Positions 1-7,759 of a DNA stretch of 7,759 bases are shown here, piece by piece. The notes under the pieces are model-generated. The model ran no database searches. It was not told the origin of the DNA and saw nothing but the letters and a program-made list of their open reading frames with translations. Each line of letters opens with the position of its first letter. The first letter of the stretch is position 1. The stretch spans positions 1 through 7,759 of the forward strand of contig JANWYX010000249.1 in the NCBI GenBank assembly GCA_025055055.1, given 5' to 3'. This DNA comes from Caldilinea sp. (GTDB lineage: Bacteria; Chloroflexota; Anaerolineae; Caldilineales; Caldilineaceae). Position numbers and translations under genes: made by a program.

Positions 1-2131
<2,131 letters not shown>

Positions 2132-2201
2132 AGCGAAATTGATCCTTTGTGTTTTTGTGTGCTTTTGATGGAAATTTGGAACAATAAACCGGAATGTGAC
2201 T
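2132..2201 (-). other. Short gap between GH43 and GH2 genes
   Basis: Seventy bases, AT-rich compared with the flanking genes, rich in A and CA steps on the coding (minus) strand. I see no hairpin followed by a T-run, so no terminator is evident, and no convincing -35/-10 pair. The GH2 gene is therefore most likely co-transcribed with the genes upstream. The gap carries the weak ribosome site (AAAGGA) of the GH2 gene. Confidence 0.5.
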
Positions 2202-3242
2202 TCAAGGCTCTGCTTCGGGCCTCCGAAAAATCGGTTTGCCTGCCTCAAAGTCCACTCGCGCCAGATACAGCCGTCGCATGCCGGCGGGGTACCCCACATA
2301 AGGCTCGCGCCAGGCATGATACGCAACCCACAGATTGTTGCTCGCGTCTCGGAAGAAGGAAGCACCTCCAGGGCCCACATGGCGACCGGCGCTGGCGAGC
2401 ACAGGTTCGTTCTGCGGCTTGACGCACGGGCCAAGCGGCGTCTCGCAGACGGCGTAGCCGACGGCGTAATTGCGGCTCTCCCACCAGTTCCCGGAATAGA
2501 TAAGATAGTATTTGCCGTCGTGAACAACCATGCTGGGATTTTCGATCAACGGCGTCTCCCACTCCTGGTCATACGCGATCAAGCGCACCGGCTCCCCGAT
2601 CAAACGCAAGCCGTCTTCACTCAACCGCTGGGCATAGATAAAAATCGGAAGACCACAACAATTTCCGTCGTTTTTCCACAGCAGATAGAGTGTCCCGTCC
2701 CGATCGACAAAGGGTTCGGGATCGATGGAGCCGCCTTCCTCAAGCTGGCAAACAAAAGGCGCTTCACCGGAATCCACAAAAGGGCCTTCTGGGGAGTCGC
2801 TGACGGCGTAGCCGATGCATTGACGCTCGGCCGCCGCCAGTCGCGTCGTGTAATAGAGCACGAATTGACCATTGCGGGCAAGAACGCTTGGCGCCCAGGT
2901 GAAAGACTTACTTTCCTCGGCCCAGGCGGGCAACTGCGGGAGCGCCTCCCCGCGAAGGCCGGCTTCTTTCCAGTTCACCAGATCGGTGGACTTGAGCACC
3001 TGGATATGAAGCCCTCTGGCATTGGTGGCATAGGCGTAGTATTGACCACGCACATACAAGACGAAGGGATCGGGAAAATCCAGACGATAGACCGGGTTTT
3101 GATATTCCATCGGCGGGGCCATCTCAGTCGGCGCCTGAATTGGAGAGCAGGCGGAAAGCAGAATCAAAAACAGACCGATCGCCAGAATGCGTACGGCAGG
3201 CGCAACGATTCGATGAGTACAAGACTTTTCATAGCTCCACAT
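2202..3242 (-). CDS. GH43-type glycosidase, secreted lipoprotein
   Basis: Predicted five-bladed beta-propeller glycosidase of the GH43 type (arabinofuranosidases, beta-xylosidases, galactosidases), anchored to the outer face of the membrane. Counting from the ATG at 3242 (346 residues), a basic start and hydrophobic segment lead to the lipobox LLSAC, with lipidated Cys32. Catalytic candidates are Asp58 in LDFPDPFV (general base), Asp174 in GGSIDPEPF (pKa modulator) and Glu234 in PLIENPSMVVHDGKYY (general acid). Late in the protein, GRHVGPGGASFF and WVAYHAWRE match the conserved His-containing strand of the family. Residues 116-119 read WAPS where the family usually has WAPD or WAPE, and a Cys-Cys pair sits in DGNCCG. 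A GTG at 3257 in the same frame would add five residues and overlap the permease gene. I prefer the ATG, four bases after the permease stop (3247), with GGTGGA 11 bases upstream. Its place between transporter and GH2 genes suggests it releases sugars for import. Confidence 0.88.
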   Translation of the reverse strand: MWSYEKSCTHRIVAPAVRILAIGLFLILLSACSPIQAPTEMAPPMEYQNPVYRLDFPDPFVLYVRGQYYAYATNARGLHIQVLKSTDLVNWKEAGLRGEALPQLPAWAEESKSFTWAPSVLARNGQFVLYYTTRLAAAERQCIGYAVSDSPEGPFVDSGEAPFVCQLEEGGSIDPEPFVDRDGTLYLLWKNDGNCCGLPIFIYAQRLSEDGLRLIGEPVRLIAYDQEWETPLIENPSMVVHDGKYYLIYSGNWWESRNYAVGYAVCETPLGPCVKPQNEPVLASAGRHVGPGGASFFRDASNNLWVAYHAWREPYVGYPAGMRRLYLARVDFEAGKPIFRRPEAEP

Positions 3243-3246
3243 ACGC

Positions 3247-4092
3247 CTATCGTCCACCCATCCCGGTCAGCATGACGCCTTGAATGATGCGACGCTGGAA
3301 AATGGCATAAAAGAGGAGCACCGGCGCACTGGCGATGACCGTGCCGGCCATGACGAGCGCCCTCTCCTGGATATAGGTCCCCTGAAGCACGGTGAGACCG
3401 ACCGGCAGGGTTCGCAGCTCCAGCGAATTGAGCACCACGAGCGGCCAGAAGAGATCATTCCAGGCGCCTAAGAAGACGAAGATCGTCAGCGCCACAATGG
3501 CGGCCCGGCTGAGCGGAAGCACGATCTGCCAATAGATGCGGAAACGCCCTGCGCCGTCCATCAACGCCGCCTCTTCCAGTTCTCTCGGCACCGAGGTGAA
3601 AAATTGACGCAGAAGAAAGACGCCAAAGACGCTGACCGCGCCCGGCCAGATGAGCGCATGATAGGTGTCGAGCCAACCCAGGCTGCGCACCAAAAGAAAC
3701 ACCGGGATCAGTGTGACTTGTCCGGGAACCATGAGCGTAAAGAGCAGCAACATAAAGATGATGTTGCGGCCGGGAAATTCGAGGCGGGCGAAGCCATAGG
3801 CGGTCAGGCTCGACAGAAAGACGCAAAGCACGGTGATGATGGTGCTTACTACGACGCTGTTGATGAACCATCGATCGACCATCAGATCCTGACGGGTGAA
3901 AACTGCGCGATAATGTTCGAACGTCGGATTGGCCGGCCAGAGTTGCAGAGGCCAGCGATACACTTCCGCAGCAGGTGTGATCGAAACGACGAGCATCCAG
4001 TAGATCGGAAAGCCGACGACGACCGCCAAAGCGATCAACACAGCGTAATGTAGGGTTCTCGTCAAGAAGCGATAGACGCGGTAGTGATTCAT
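3247..4092 (-). CDS. ABC sugar transporter permease, MalG/CUT1 type
   Basis: Second inner-membrane subunit of a carbohydrate importer of the CUT1 group, 281 residues. It shows six hydrophobic segments, at about 15-37, 77-100, 110-135, 147-166, 196-222 and 246-266. The cytoplasmic EAA loop that docks on the ATPase is at residues 174-193 (EAALMDGAG...QIVLP), and the C-terminus GVMLTGMGGR resembles the usual MalG-type ending. WNDLFWPLVV is another typical stretch. The same frame is open to a TTG at 4116, which would add eight residues and overlap the stop of the first permease by four bases. I prefer the ATG at 4092 because the AGGAGAGG ribosome site lies just upstream of it, although the 13-base spacing is long. 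The gene follows the first permease by 20 bases, so the two are surely co-translated and form a heterodimer. Confidence 0.93.
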   Translation of the reverse strand: MNHYRVYRFLTRTLHYAVLIALAVVVGFPIYWMLVVSITPAAEVYRWPLQLWPANPTFEHYRAVFTRQDLMVDRWFINSVVVSTIITVLCVFLSSLTAYGFARLEFPGRNIIFMLLLFTLMVPGQVTLIPVFLLVRSLGWLDTYHALIWPGAVSVFGVFLLRQFFTSVPRELEEAALMDGAGRFRIYWQIVLPLSRAAIVALTIFVFLGAWNDLFWPLVVLNSLELRTLPVGLTVLQGTYIQERALVMAGTVIASAPVLLFYAIFQRRIIQGVMLTGMGGR

Positions 4093-4112
4093 CTGGTTTT
4101 CTTCGCCTCTCC

Positions 4113-5051
4113 TCAATACTCAATGACGCTGCGTCGTCCAAAGATTCGAAATTGAATCAACGTGAAAAACAGGATCACGAGTGCCAGTGCAACGGCGATG
4201 GCGGCGCCGTAGCCCATTAGGAAATAGCGCCAGGCGGTCTGATACAGGTAAATAATCACCGTGTAAGAAGAGCGCCCGGGACCGCCACCGCCGGTCATAA
4301 TGTAGGGTTGACCGAAGACCTGAAAATGTGCGATCAACTGCGTGACAAAGACGAAGAAGATGGAAGGCATCATCAAGGGGATAGTGATGTAACGAATGGT
4401 CTGCCAGGTATTGGCCCCATCGATGCGCGCCGCTTCGTAGAGATGGTCGGGGATGCCTTGCAATCCTGCCAAATAGATCACCATCGGGAAGCCGAAGCCC
4501 CACCAAACGGTGGCCAGACTCAACGAAGGAATTACGAGATTGGGGTCCGCCAGCCATCGCACAGGCGGCAGGCCGAACCAGACGAGAAAGTAATTGATAA
4601 TGCCGAATTGCGTGTTCATCATCCAGCTCATGATGATGCCCATCGCTGCAACCGAAAGCACCACCGGCGCATAGAAGACGAAGCGGAAAAAATCACGGCC
4701 GCGTATCGGCGCATTGACCAACATGGCCACGACTAATGCAAAGATAGTGTTGATAATGGAGGTCAGAAAGGCGAAATAGAGGCTATTCCTGAGCGCGATC
4801 CACCAGATGCCGTCTCGCATCAGGTTGATGTAATTGGCAAGCCCAATAAACGGCTGCTCTCTGGCCAAAATCTTCCAATCATGGAGGCTGATCCAGAAGG
4901 AATAGAAAATCGGTCCGGCGACAAACGTCGCAAAAAGAATCAAAAACGGCAGGATAAACAGGTAGTTTGTCAACGTATACATCGGCGTGCGCCAGGTACG
5001 CCGACGCTGATGGGCGGTGTGCCCCTGGGTCCTTGAAAGCTCAGTCGCCAT
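4113..5051 (-). CDS. ABC sugar transporter permease, MalF/UgpA type
   Basis: First inner-membrane subunit of the sugar importer, 312 residues, similar in length to UgpA/LacF-type permeases and without the large extra periplasmic domain of enteric MalF. A basic N-terminal tail (residues 1-25, RRRTWR) precedes hydrophobic segments at about 27-52, 88-112, 123-145, 173-198, 228-247 and 280-303. The EAA loop is at residues 206-225 (EAARIDGANTWQTIRYITIP), and TGGGGPGRSSYT before the last segment is a CUT1 hallmark. The ATG at 5051 has a strong GGAGGAG immediately upstream (5053-5059, unusually close). An internal ATG at residue 24 has no comparable ribosome site. The gene lies 229 bases after the binding-protein gene, a gap filled with inverted repeats. 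No ATP-binding subunit follows. Confidence 0.95.
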   Translation of the reverse strand: MATELSRTQGHTAHQRRRTWRTPMYTLTNYLFILPFLILFATFVAGPIFYSFWISLHDWKILAREQPFIGLANYINLMRDGIWWIALRNSLYFAFLTSIINTIFALVVAMLVNAPIRGRDFFRFVFYAPVVLSVAAMGIIMSWMMNTQFGIINYFLVWFGLPPVRWLADPNLVIPSLSLATVWWGFGFPMVIYLAGLQGIPDHLYEAARIDGANTWQTIRYITIPLMMPSIFFVFVTQLIAHFQVFGQPYIMTGGGGPGRSSYTVIIYLYQTAWRYFLMGYGAAIAVALALVILFFTLIQFRIFGRRSVIEY

Positions 5052-5174
5052 GCTCCTCCACGGTTGATCGCTAACCTCTTACATTTATTCGTCACATTCT
5101 TCCAGCTTTAGAGCTTTCCGGAAAAATAAAAACGTGCATGCATTGCCTATGCTTTGTCTAGAGATCAAGGCAAC

Positions 5175-5189
5175 GGCCGGCGACCGGCC
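5175..5189 (-). promoter_or_regulatory. GC-rich hairpin (distal of three)
   Basis: Perfect 6-base arms GGCCGG and CCGGCC around a 3-base loop CGA on the plus strand. All six pairs are G-C, so it would fold very stably in either transcript. It abuts the next inverted repeat directly. In the minus-strand transcript it is followed by GTTGCC rather than a U-run, which argues against intrinsic termination. Confidence 0.5.
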
Positions 5190-5226
5190 ACGGATCACAG
5201 ACCCTTAACTGGAGTCCGTGATCCGT
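5190..5226 (-). promoter_or_regulatory. Inverted repeat, 9-base arms
   Basis: Perfect arms ACGGATCAC (5190-5198) and GTGATCCGT (5218-5226). After one A/C mismatch the pairing continues with GAC (5200-5202) and GTC (5214-5216), leaving an 11-base loop. In RNA this is a long, stable stem. It sits in the middle of the three-hairpin cluster downstream of the binding-protein stop codon. A double-strand protein-binding role cannot be excluded. Confidence 0.55.
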
Positions 5227-5236
5227 AGCCGAAGAA

Positions 5237-5252
5237 CGTTCCACGCGGAACG
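5237..5252 (-). promoter_or_regulatory. Hairpin nearest the binding-protein stop codon
   Basis: Perfect 6-base arms CGTTCC and GGAACG around ACGC. It begins 28 bases after the binding-protein stop codon in the minus-strand transcript. It has no following T-run and is more likely a 3' mRNA stabiliser than a terminator. Confidence 0.4.
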
Positions 5253-5280
5253 GCGAACAGGGCCGCCGTCTTGTGCAGCT

Positions 5281-6669
5281 TTACCGGCAGCGGTCCAGAA
5301 TATCCTGCACGCGCGCATTGGCGTCTGCCAGGCCCTGCTCCACTGTCTTCAGATTATTATAGATCGCATCGAACTCCGGCATGTACCCTTGATCGATGAC
5401 CTGCTGGATGCAGGGATGGGCAAAATCGTAGCGACCGATCTCCTGGAAACTGGTCCCCAGCACGATCGCCGACAGATAGCGGTCTGGCGTCAACGATTCG
5501 AACTGCGAGATGCGGGCCGGCGGCTGACCGGAAGTCGCCCACAGCGCGCCCTGCTCCGTGAGGAAACTGATGAGGCGTTTGGCGGCTTCCAGCTTCTCGC
5601 CCGCGAGCGTCGGCGGCGTGTAGATGACGTGAGAGCTGATCCAGGTGACATGTTCGTCGCCGATCTTCGGGAACGGGCAGACGCCCCAGTTGATCTCGTT
5701 GTCGTTGGCAAAGTTCAGGAACCAGCTGCCCTCCGGAAGCATCCCTAATTTGCCGGCGGCCATGGTCTGCCAGGTGTCAAAGCCGGCCGGCGGCGGCGCT
5801 ACATGCTCGACGTAGATCAGGTCATACCAGAACTGCACCGCCTTTTTTACGGCGTCGCTGGTCAAGGTGGCGTTGCCTGCGCGATCGCTCCAGTCGCCGC
5901 CGAACTGCCACATGGTGGAAAGCGTGGTCGGCTTCTGCCAGCTCACCGCCGTGCCCCACTGCTCGACCTGGGTCGGATCGAATCCTTCCTCGTCCGCGCG
6001 CTTGCCATTGACGTCCTTGGTCAACTTCTTAGCGGCTGCAACAAACTCCTCTGCGGTGGCCGGGCACGTCTCCGGGTCCAGACCCGCTTCGACAAAGAGA
6101 TCCTTATTGTACCAAAGCCCCCAGCCATGGATGTCCAGCGGCACACCGTAACGAGCGCCGTCGAGCTCGAGCGCCTCCAGCACCCGCGGGTAGATGTCGC
6201 TCACCGGAACCGGACCGCCGTGATCGTCATAGTAATCGCTCATGTCGGCCAGCACGCCCTGACCGGCGAACTGCGGGATTTCAAATTCATGGAGCAGGAA
6301 AAGATCGGGCGGGCTGCCGGAGACAAGCGAGGTCAACAGTTTGTCGAAGTAGGTGCCCCACGGCATCATCTCGACGCGCACCGAGACGTCAGGATTCTCT
6401 TCCGTAAACTTCTGCACCATTTCCACCATCGTCACGCCGTCGCTGCCGGTGAGGCCGTTCCAGTAAATAAGGCGAGTGGCGCCCGCGCCGGCCTCGGCGA
6501 CGATAGGCGTGGCGGTCGGGGTCGGCTCCGTCGGCGCCGCCTCTTCGACAGCCGGAGCTTCCGCAGCAGGCGCTTCCACGGGGGGCGGCTGGCTCGGCGG
6601 AGGCGCACATGCCCCGATAACCAATGCAACGATCAACATGCCCACAACCCATAAACGCATGCGATTCAT
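5281..6669 (-). CDS. Extracellular sugar-binding lipoprotein (family 1 solute-binding protein)
   Basis: Substrate-capturing subunit of the CUT1 sugar importer, 462 residues. Residues 1-21 form a lipoprotein signal (basic NRMR, hydrophobic core, lipobox VIGAC, lipidated Cys21). Residues 22-64 are a low-complexity Pro/Ala/Glu/Thr tether of the style common in Chloroflexota binding proteins. The mature domain starts at RLIYWNGLTG and shows family-1 hallmarks: MVQKFTEENPDVSVRVEMMP, TYFDKLLTSLVSGSPPDLFL, YGVPLDIHGWGLWYNKDLF and the late SGQPPAR. Many tryptophans and aromatics fit sugar stacking. The ATG at 6669 is chosen because a perfect AAGGAGG (6677-6683) stands seven bases upstream and the signal peptide starts at once. 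The frame is nevertheless open a further 56 codons to an ATG at 6837 (see findings). It is the promoter-proximal operon gene, as is usual for a subunit needed in excess. The ligand cannot be read from sequence. Confidence 0.95.
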   Translation of the reverse strand: MNRMRLWVVGMLIVALVIGACAPPPSQPPPVEAPAAEAPAVEEAAPTEPTPTATPIVAEAGAGATRLIYWNGLTGSDGVTMVEMVQKFTEENPDVSVRVEMMPWGTYFDKLLTSLVSGSPPDLFLLHEFEIPQFAGQGVLADMSDYYDDHGGPVPVSDIYPRVLEALELDGARYGVPLDIHGWGLWYNKDLFVEAGLDPETCPATAEEFVAAAKKLTKDVNGKRADEEGFDPTQVEQWGTAVSWQKPTTLSTMWQFGGDWSDRAGNATLTSDAVKKAVQFWYDLIYVEHVAPPPAGFDTWQTMAAGKLGMLPEGSWFLNFANDNEINWGVCPFPKIGDEHVTWISSHVIYTPPTLAGEKLEAAKRLISFLTEQGALWATSGQPPARISQFESLTPDRYLSAIVLGTSFQEIGRYDFAHPCIQQVIDQGYMPEFDAIYNNLKTVEQGLADANARVQDILDRCR

Positions 6670-6676
6670 TTTTCTT

Positions 6677-6683
6677 CCTCCTT
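6677..6683 (-). promoter_or_regulatory. Ribosome binding site of the binding-protein gene
   Basis: AAGGAGG on the minus strand, seven bases before the ATG at 6669. This near-perfect match to the anti-Shine-Dalgarno sequence decides the start within a frame that stays open far upstream. Confidence 0.85.
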
Positions 6684-6842
6684 CATCGTTGAACTGTTCG
6701 GAGAGTGTTGCAAAAAGAACCCGCGCAAATTCTGCGGATATCCCGAGCTCGCGCCGAACCTGCATGACTAAACGCTCCTGTCTCATTGCGCAGGAAAGAC
6801 GCCGAGATCGAAACCTATTGTCAGGCGAGGATTTCATGATTT

Positions 6843-6871
6843 ACTGTAACAGAAATCGTCTAAATCGTCAA
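6843..6871 (-). promoter_or_regulatory. Sigma-70-type promoter of the transporter operon
   Basis: On the minus strand, -35 TTGACG (6866-6871, five of six consensus bases) and -10 TACAGT (6843-6848, four of six) are separated by exactly 17 bases (6849-6865). AT-rich sequence lies upstream of the -35. The expected start of transcription is near 6836, giving a leader of about 165 bases before the chosen ATG of the binding-protein gene. Confidence 0.65.
6853..6869. repeat. Tandem 8-base direct repeat on the promoter, candidate operator
   Basis: AAATCGTC occurs twice in tandem (6853-6860 and 6862-6869) with a 9-base period; on the minus strand this reads GACGATTT twice. The second copy overlaps the -35 box and the first lies in the spacer. 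A repressor bound here would block RNA polymerase. Which protein binds is unknown; the divergent regulator is the obvious candidate. Confidence 0.4.
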
Positions 6872-6872
6872 G

Positions 6873-6888
6873 GATTTTCATAAAAATC
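6873..6888. repeat. Short inverted repeat next to the -35 box
   Basis: GATTTT, four bases (CATA), AAAATC: perfect 6-base arms, immediately upstream of the operon's -35 box. It may be an operator half-site pair or only part of the AT-rich promoter flank. Confidence 0.25.
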
Positions 6889-6992
6889 AGAAATCAATTT
6901 AAAATTTCATCTAGCGATTCATGATATGCTGCGAACGGATGGCTTTCCTTTGCGCCAACAGAGGAATCTAGGAGTCCTACTGACCTAATTGC

Positions 6993-6998
6993 AAGGAG
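6993..6998 (+). promoter_or_regulatory. Ribosome binding site of the regulator gene
   Basis: AAGGAG five bases before the ATG at 7004. It supports this start of the regulator gene. Confidence 0.75.
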
Positions 6999-7003
6999 CG
7001 GGT

Positions 7004-7759
7004 ATGAACGAAGAATCCTCTAATCTACAAGAATTCATCGGTGCGCTGCGGCTTTTACGCTTGAGGTCGGAGCCCCAAGCGCGAGAGCATACGGTTGCAG
7101 TCCTCAAAGCGCTAGGTTCTCACCCGCGCATGGCGATCTTGGACTTTTTGGAACGACAAGTAGCCAATGTCTCTGAGATTGCGCAGGCGCTTGACATGCC
7201 GTTATCCACCGCCAACCTACATGTGACTGCGCTTGAGGAGGCGGGGCTGATTCGCTCGGAGGTCGTGACGGCCAGCCGTGGGGTGCAAAAACTCTGCGCG
7301 CGTCTGTACGATGCAGTTCTCGTCCTGCTTCCACAGACGCCCCCCACGTCGATGAGGACGACGACCATCGAAATGCCGGTCGGCGCCTTCTACGATTGTG
7401 AAGTGACACCCACCTGTGGTCTGGCCTCGACGGAAGGTCTCATCGGCCACCTGGACGACGCAGCCTCCTTTTTCGAGCCGGAGCGCATCCACGCCCAGCT
7501 TGTCTGGCTGACGAGCGGTTTTCTGGAATATCGCTTTCCCTATCGCCACAACCCGGAAAGCCCTGTGCATAGCCTGACATTGAGCGCAGAGATCTGCTCC
7601 GAGGCGGCGCCCTTTGCGCCGGATTGGCCTTCGGATATTTTTGTGGAAATCAACGGCAGGCCCATCGGCGTATGGACATCGCCCGGCGACTTCGGAGGAG
7701 AACGGGGCGCGCTGACGCCGACCTGGTGGGGTGAATGGAACAGCCAATACGGGCTTCTG
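7004..7759 (+). CDS. ArsR-type winged-helix transcriptional regulator with conserved C-terminal domain, partial
   Basis: Predicted DNA-binding regulator of the divergent transporter operon. The frame is open for 252 codons to the right edge, so the C-terminus is missing. Residues 27-105 form an ArsR-like winged helix (HPRMAILDFLERQVANVSEIAQALDM split over helices 1-2; recognition helix around PLSTANLHVTALEEAGLI). The ELCVCDL metal-binding motif of classical ArsR/SmtB proteins is absent. From about residue 120 a second domain carries YDCEVTPTCGLAS, FFEPERIHAQLVWLTSGFLEYRFPY, DWPSDIFVEINGRPIGVWT and SPGDFGGERGALTPTWW. I recognise these as typical of a family of predicted transcriptional regulators (COG4189-like, from memory) found beside sugar-utilisation genes. 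The ligand of this domain is not known to me; a sugar derivative is an inference from the neighbours. ATG with AAGGAG upstream. Divergent placement fits local and perhaps autogenous control. Confidence 0.85.
   Translation, partial: MNEESSNLQEFIGALRLLRLRSEPQAREHTVAVLKALGSHPRMAILDFLERQVANVSEIAQALDMPLSTANLHVTALEEAGLIRSEVVTASRGVQKLCARLYDAVLVLLPQTPPTSMRTTTIEMPVGAFYDCEVTPTCGLASTEGLIGHLDDAASFFEPERIHAQLVWLTSGFLEYRFPYRHNPESPVHSLTLSAEICSEAAPFAPDWPSDIFVEINGRPIGVWTSPGDFGGERGALTPTWWGEWNSQYGLL

Larger units (their letters stand above)
5052..5280 (-). promoter_or_regulatory. Gap between binding-protein and permease genes, with three stem-loops
   Basis: This 229-base gap holds three perfect inverted repeats in 78 bases: 5175-5189, 5190-5226 and 5237-5252, listed separately. 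After them, reading the minus strand, comes an AT-rich stretch (about 5083-5135, with a GTTTTTATTTTT tract) and then the permease ribosome site. The T-tract is too far from the hairpins for a classical intrinsic terminator. In maltose-type operons, hairpins between the binding-protein and permease genes stabilise the upstream mRNA and lower downstream expression. The same role is inferred here. I saw no convincing second promoter. Confidence 0.55.
6670..7003. promoter_or_regulatory. Divergent intergenic control region
   Basis: These 334 bases separate the transporter operon (minus) from the regulator gene (plus). Bases 6843-6925 are markedly AT-rich against the GC-rich genes. The region holds the operon promoter, a direct repeat lying on it, an AT-rich UP-like stretch upstream of its -35 box (about 6872-6910), several TTTCAT/TTCATGAT motifs, and the regulator's ribosome site. 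No confident promoter for the regulator was found; TATGCT at 6925-6930 is a weak -10 candidate with no matching -35. The part from 6670 to about 6836 would be the operon's 5' leader. Confidence 0.7.

Noticed and set aside
5083..5189. Intrinsic terminator made of the GC-rich hairpin and the downstream GTTTTTATTTTT tract
   Set aside because: The T-rich tract lies tens of bases beyond the hairpin, so RNA polymerase would not pause at the right place; a processing or stabilising hairpin fits better.
5803..6654. 283-codon plus-strand frame opposite the binding-protein gene
   Set aside because: Antisense shadow: compositionally biased (Arg, His, Gly rich), no domain, no suitable ribosome site, and the opposite strand encodes a clear solute-binding protein.
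6744..6751. Palindrome CGAGCTCG in the operon leader
   Set aside because: Eight bases in GC-rich DNA is expected by chance and it has no loop to form an RNA hairpin.
6925..6930. TATGCT as a -10 box for the regulator gene
   Set aside because: Only four of six consensus bases and no acceptable -35 at 16-18 bases upstream (the 17-base position reads AAATTT).
6969..6979. Palindrome TAGGA-G-TCCTA just upstream of the regulator's ribosome site
   Set aside because: Arms of only five bases and no second copy in the window; it could be an autoregulatory site, but there is too little to call one.
7217..7747. 176-codon minus-strand frame opposite the regulator gene
   Set aside because: The plus-strand frame has a good ribosome site, a winged-helix domain and conserved C-terminal motifs. 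The minus-strand product has none.

Overview
The window looks like a carbohydrate-uptake and degradation locus from a high-GC bacterium, probably of the phylum Chloroflexota (for example a Caldilinea-like lineage). That placement is an inference from the proline/alanine/glutamate/threonine-rich tether behind the lipobox of the binding protein and from the general character of the proteins. No rRNA or other marker gene is present to confirm it.

Layout. Five genes lie on the minus strand and read from right to left: a sugar-binding lipoprotein (6669-5281), two ABC permeases (5051-4113 and 4092-3247), a GH43-type glycosidase lipoprotein (3242-2202) and a GH2-family glycosidase (2131 to beyond the left edge). 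A sixth gene, an ArsR-type winged-helix regulator (7004 to beyond the right edge), is divergent from them across a 334-base AT-rich intergenic region. That region holds a good sigma-70-type promoter for the minus-strand operon (TTGACG, 17 bases, TACAGT), with an 8-base direct repeat lying across its -35 box and spacer. Both outermost genes are cut by the window edges.

How the genes fit together. The GH43 enzyme, anchored outside the membrane by a lipobox cysteine, would trim oligosaccharides. The binding lipoprotein would capture the products and the MalF/MalG-type permease pair would import them. The GH2 enzyme has no signal peptide and would finish hydrolysis in the cytoplasm. No ATP-binding subunit is encoded in the window, so the importer probably uses an ATPase encoded elsewhere. 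The divergent regulator, with a conserved non-metal-type C-terminal domain, is the obvious candidate sensor and switch. The actual sugar cannot be read from the sequence; an arabinose-, xylose- or galactose-containing plant oligosaccharide is the kind of substrate these families suggest.

The 229-base gap between the binding-protein gene and the first permease gene holds three closely spaced perfect inverted repeats, likely RNA hairpins that set a higher level for the binding protein than for the permeases. No mobile element, tRNA, rRNA or CRISPR array was seen. Nothing here is clearly a new system. The most interesting parts are the regulator and its operator region, the hairpin cluster, and the unusual open in-frame leader of the binding-protein gene.
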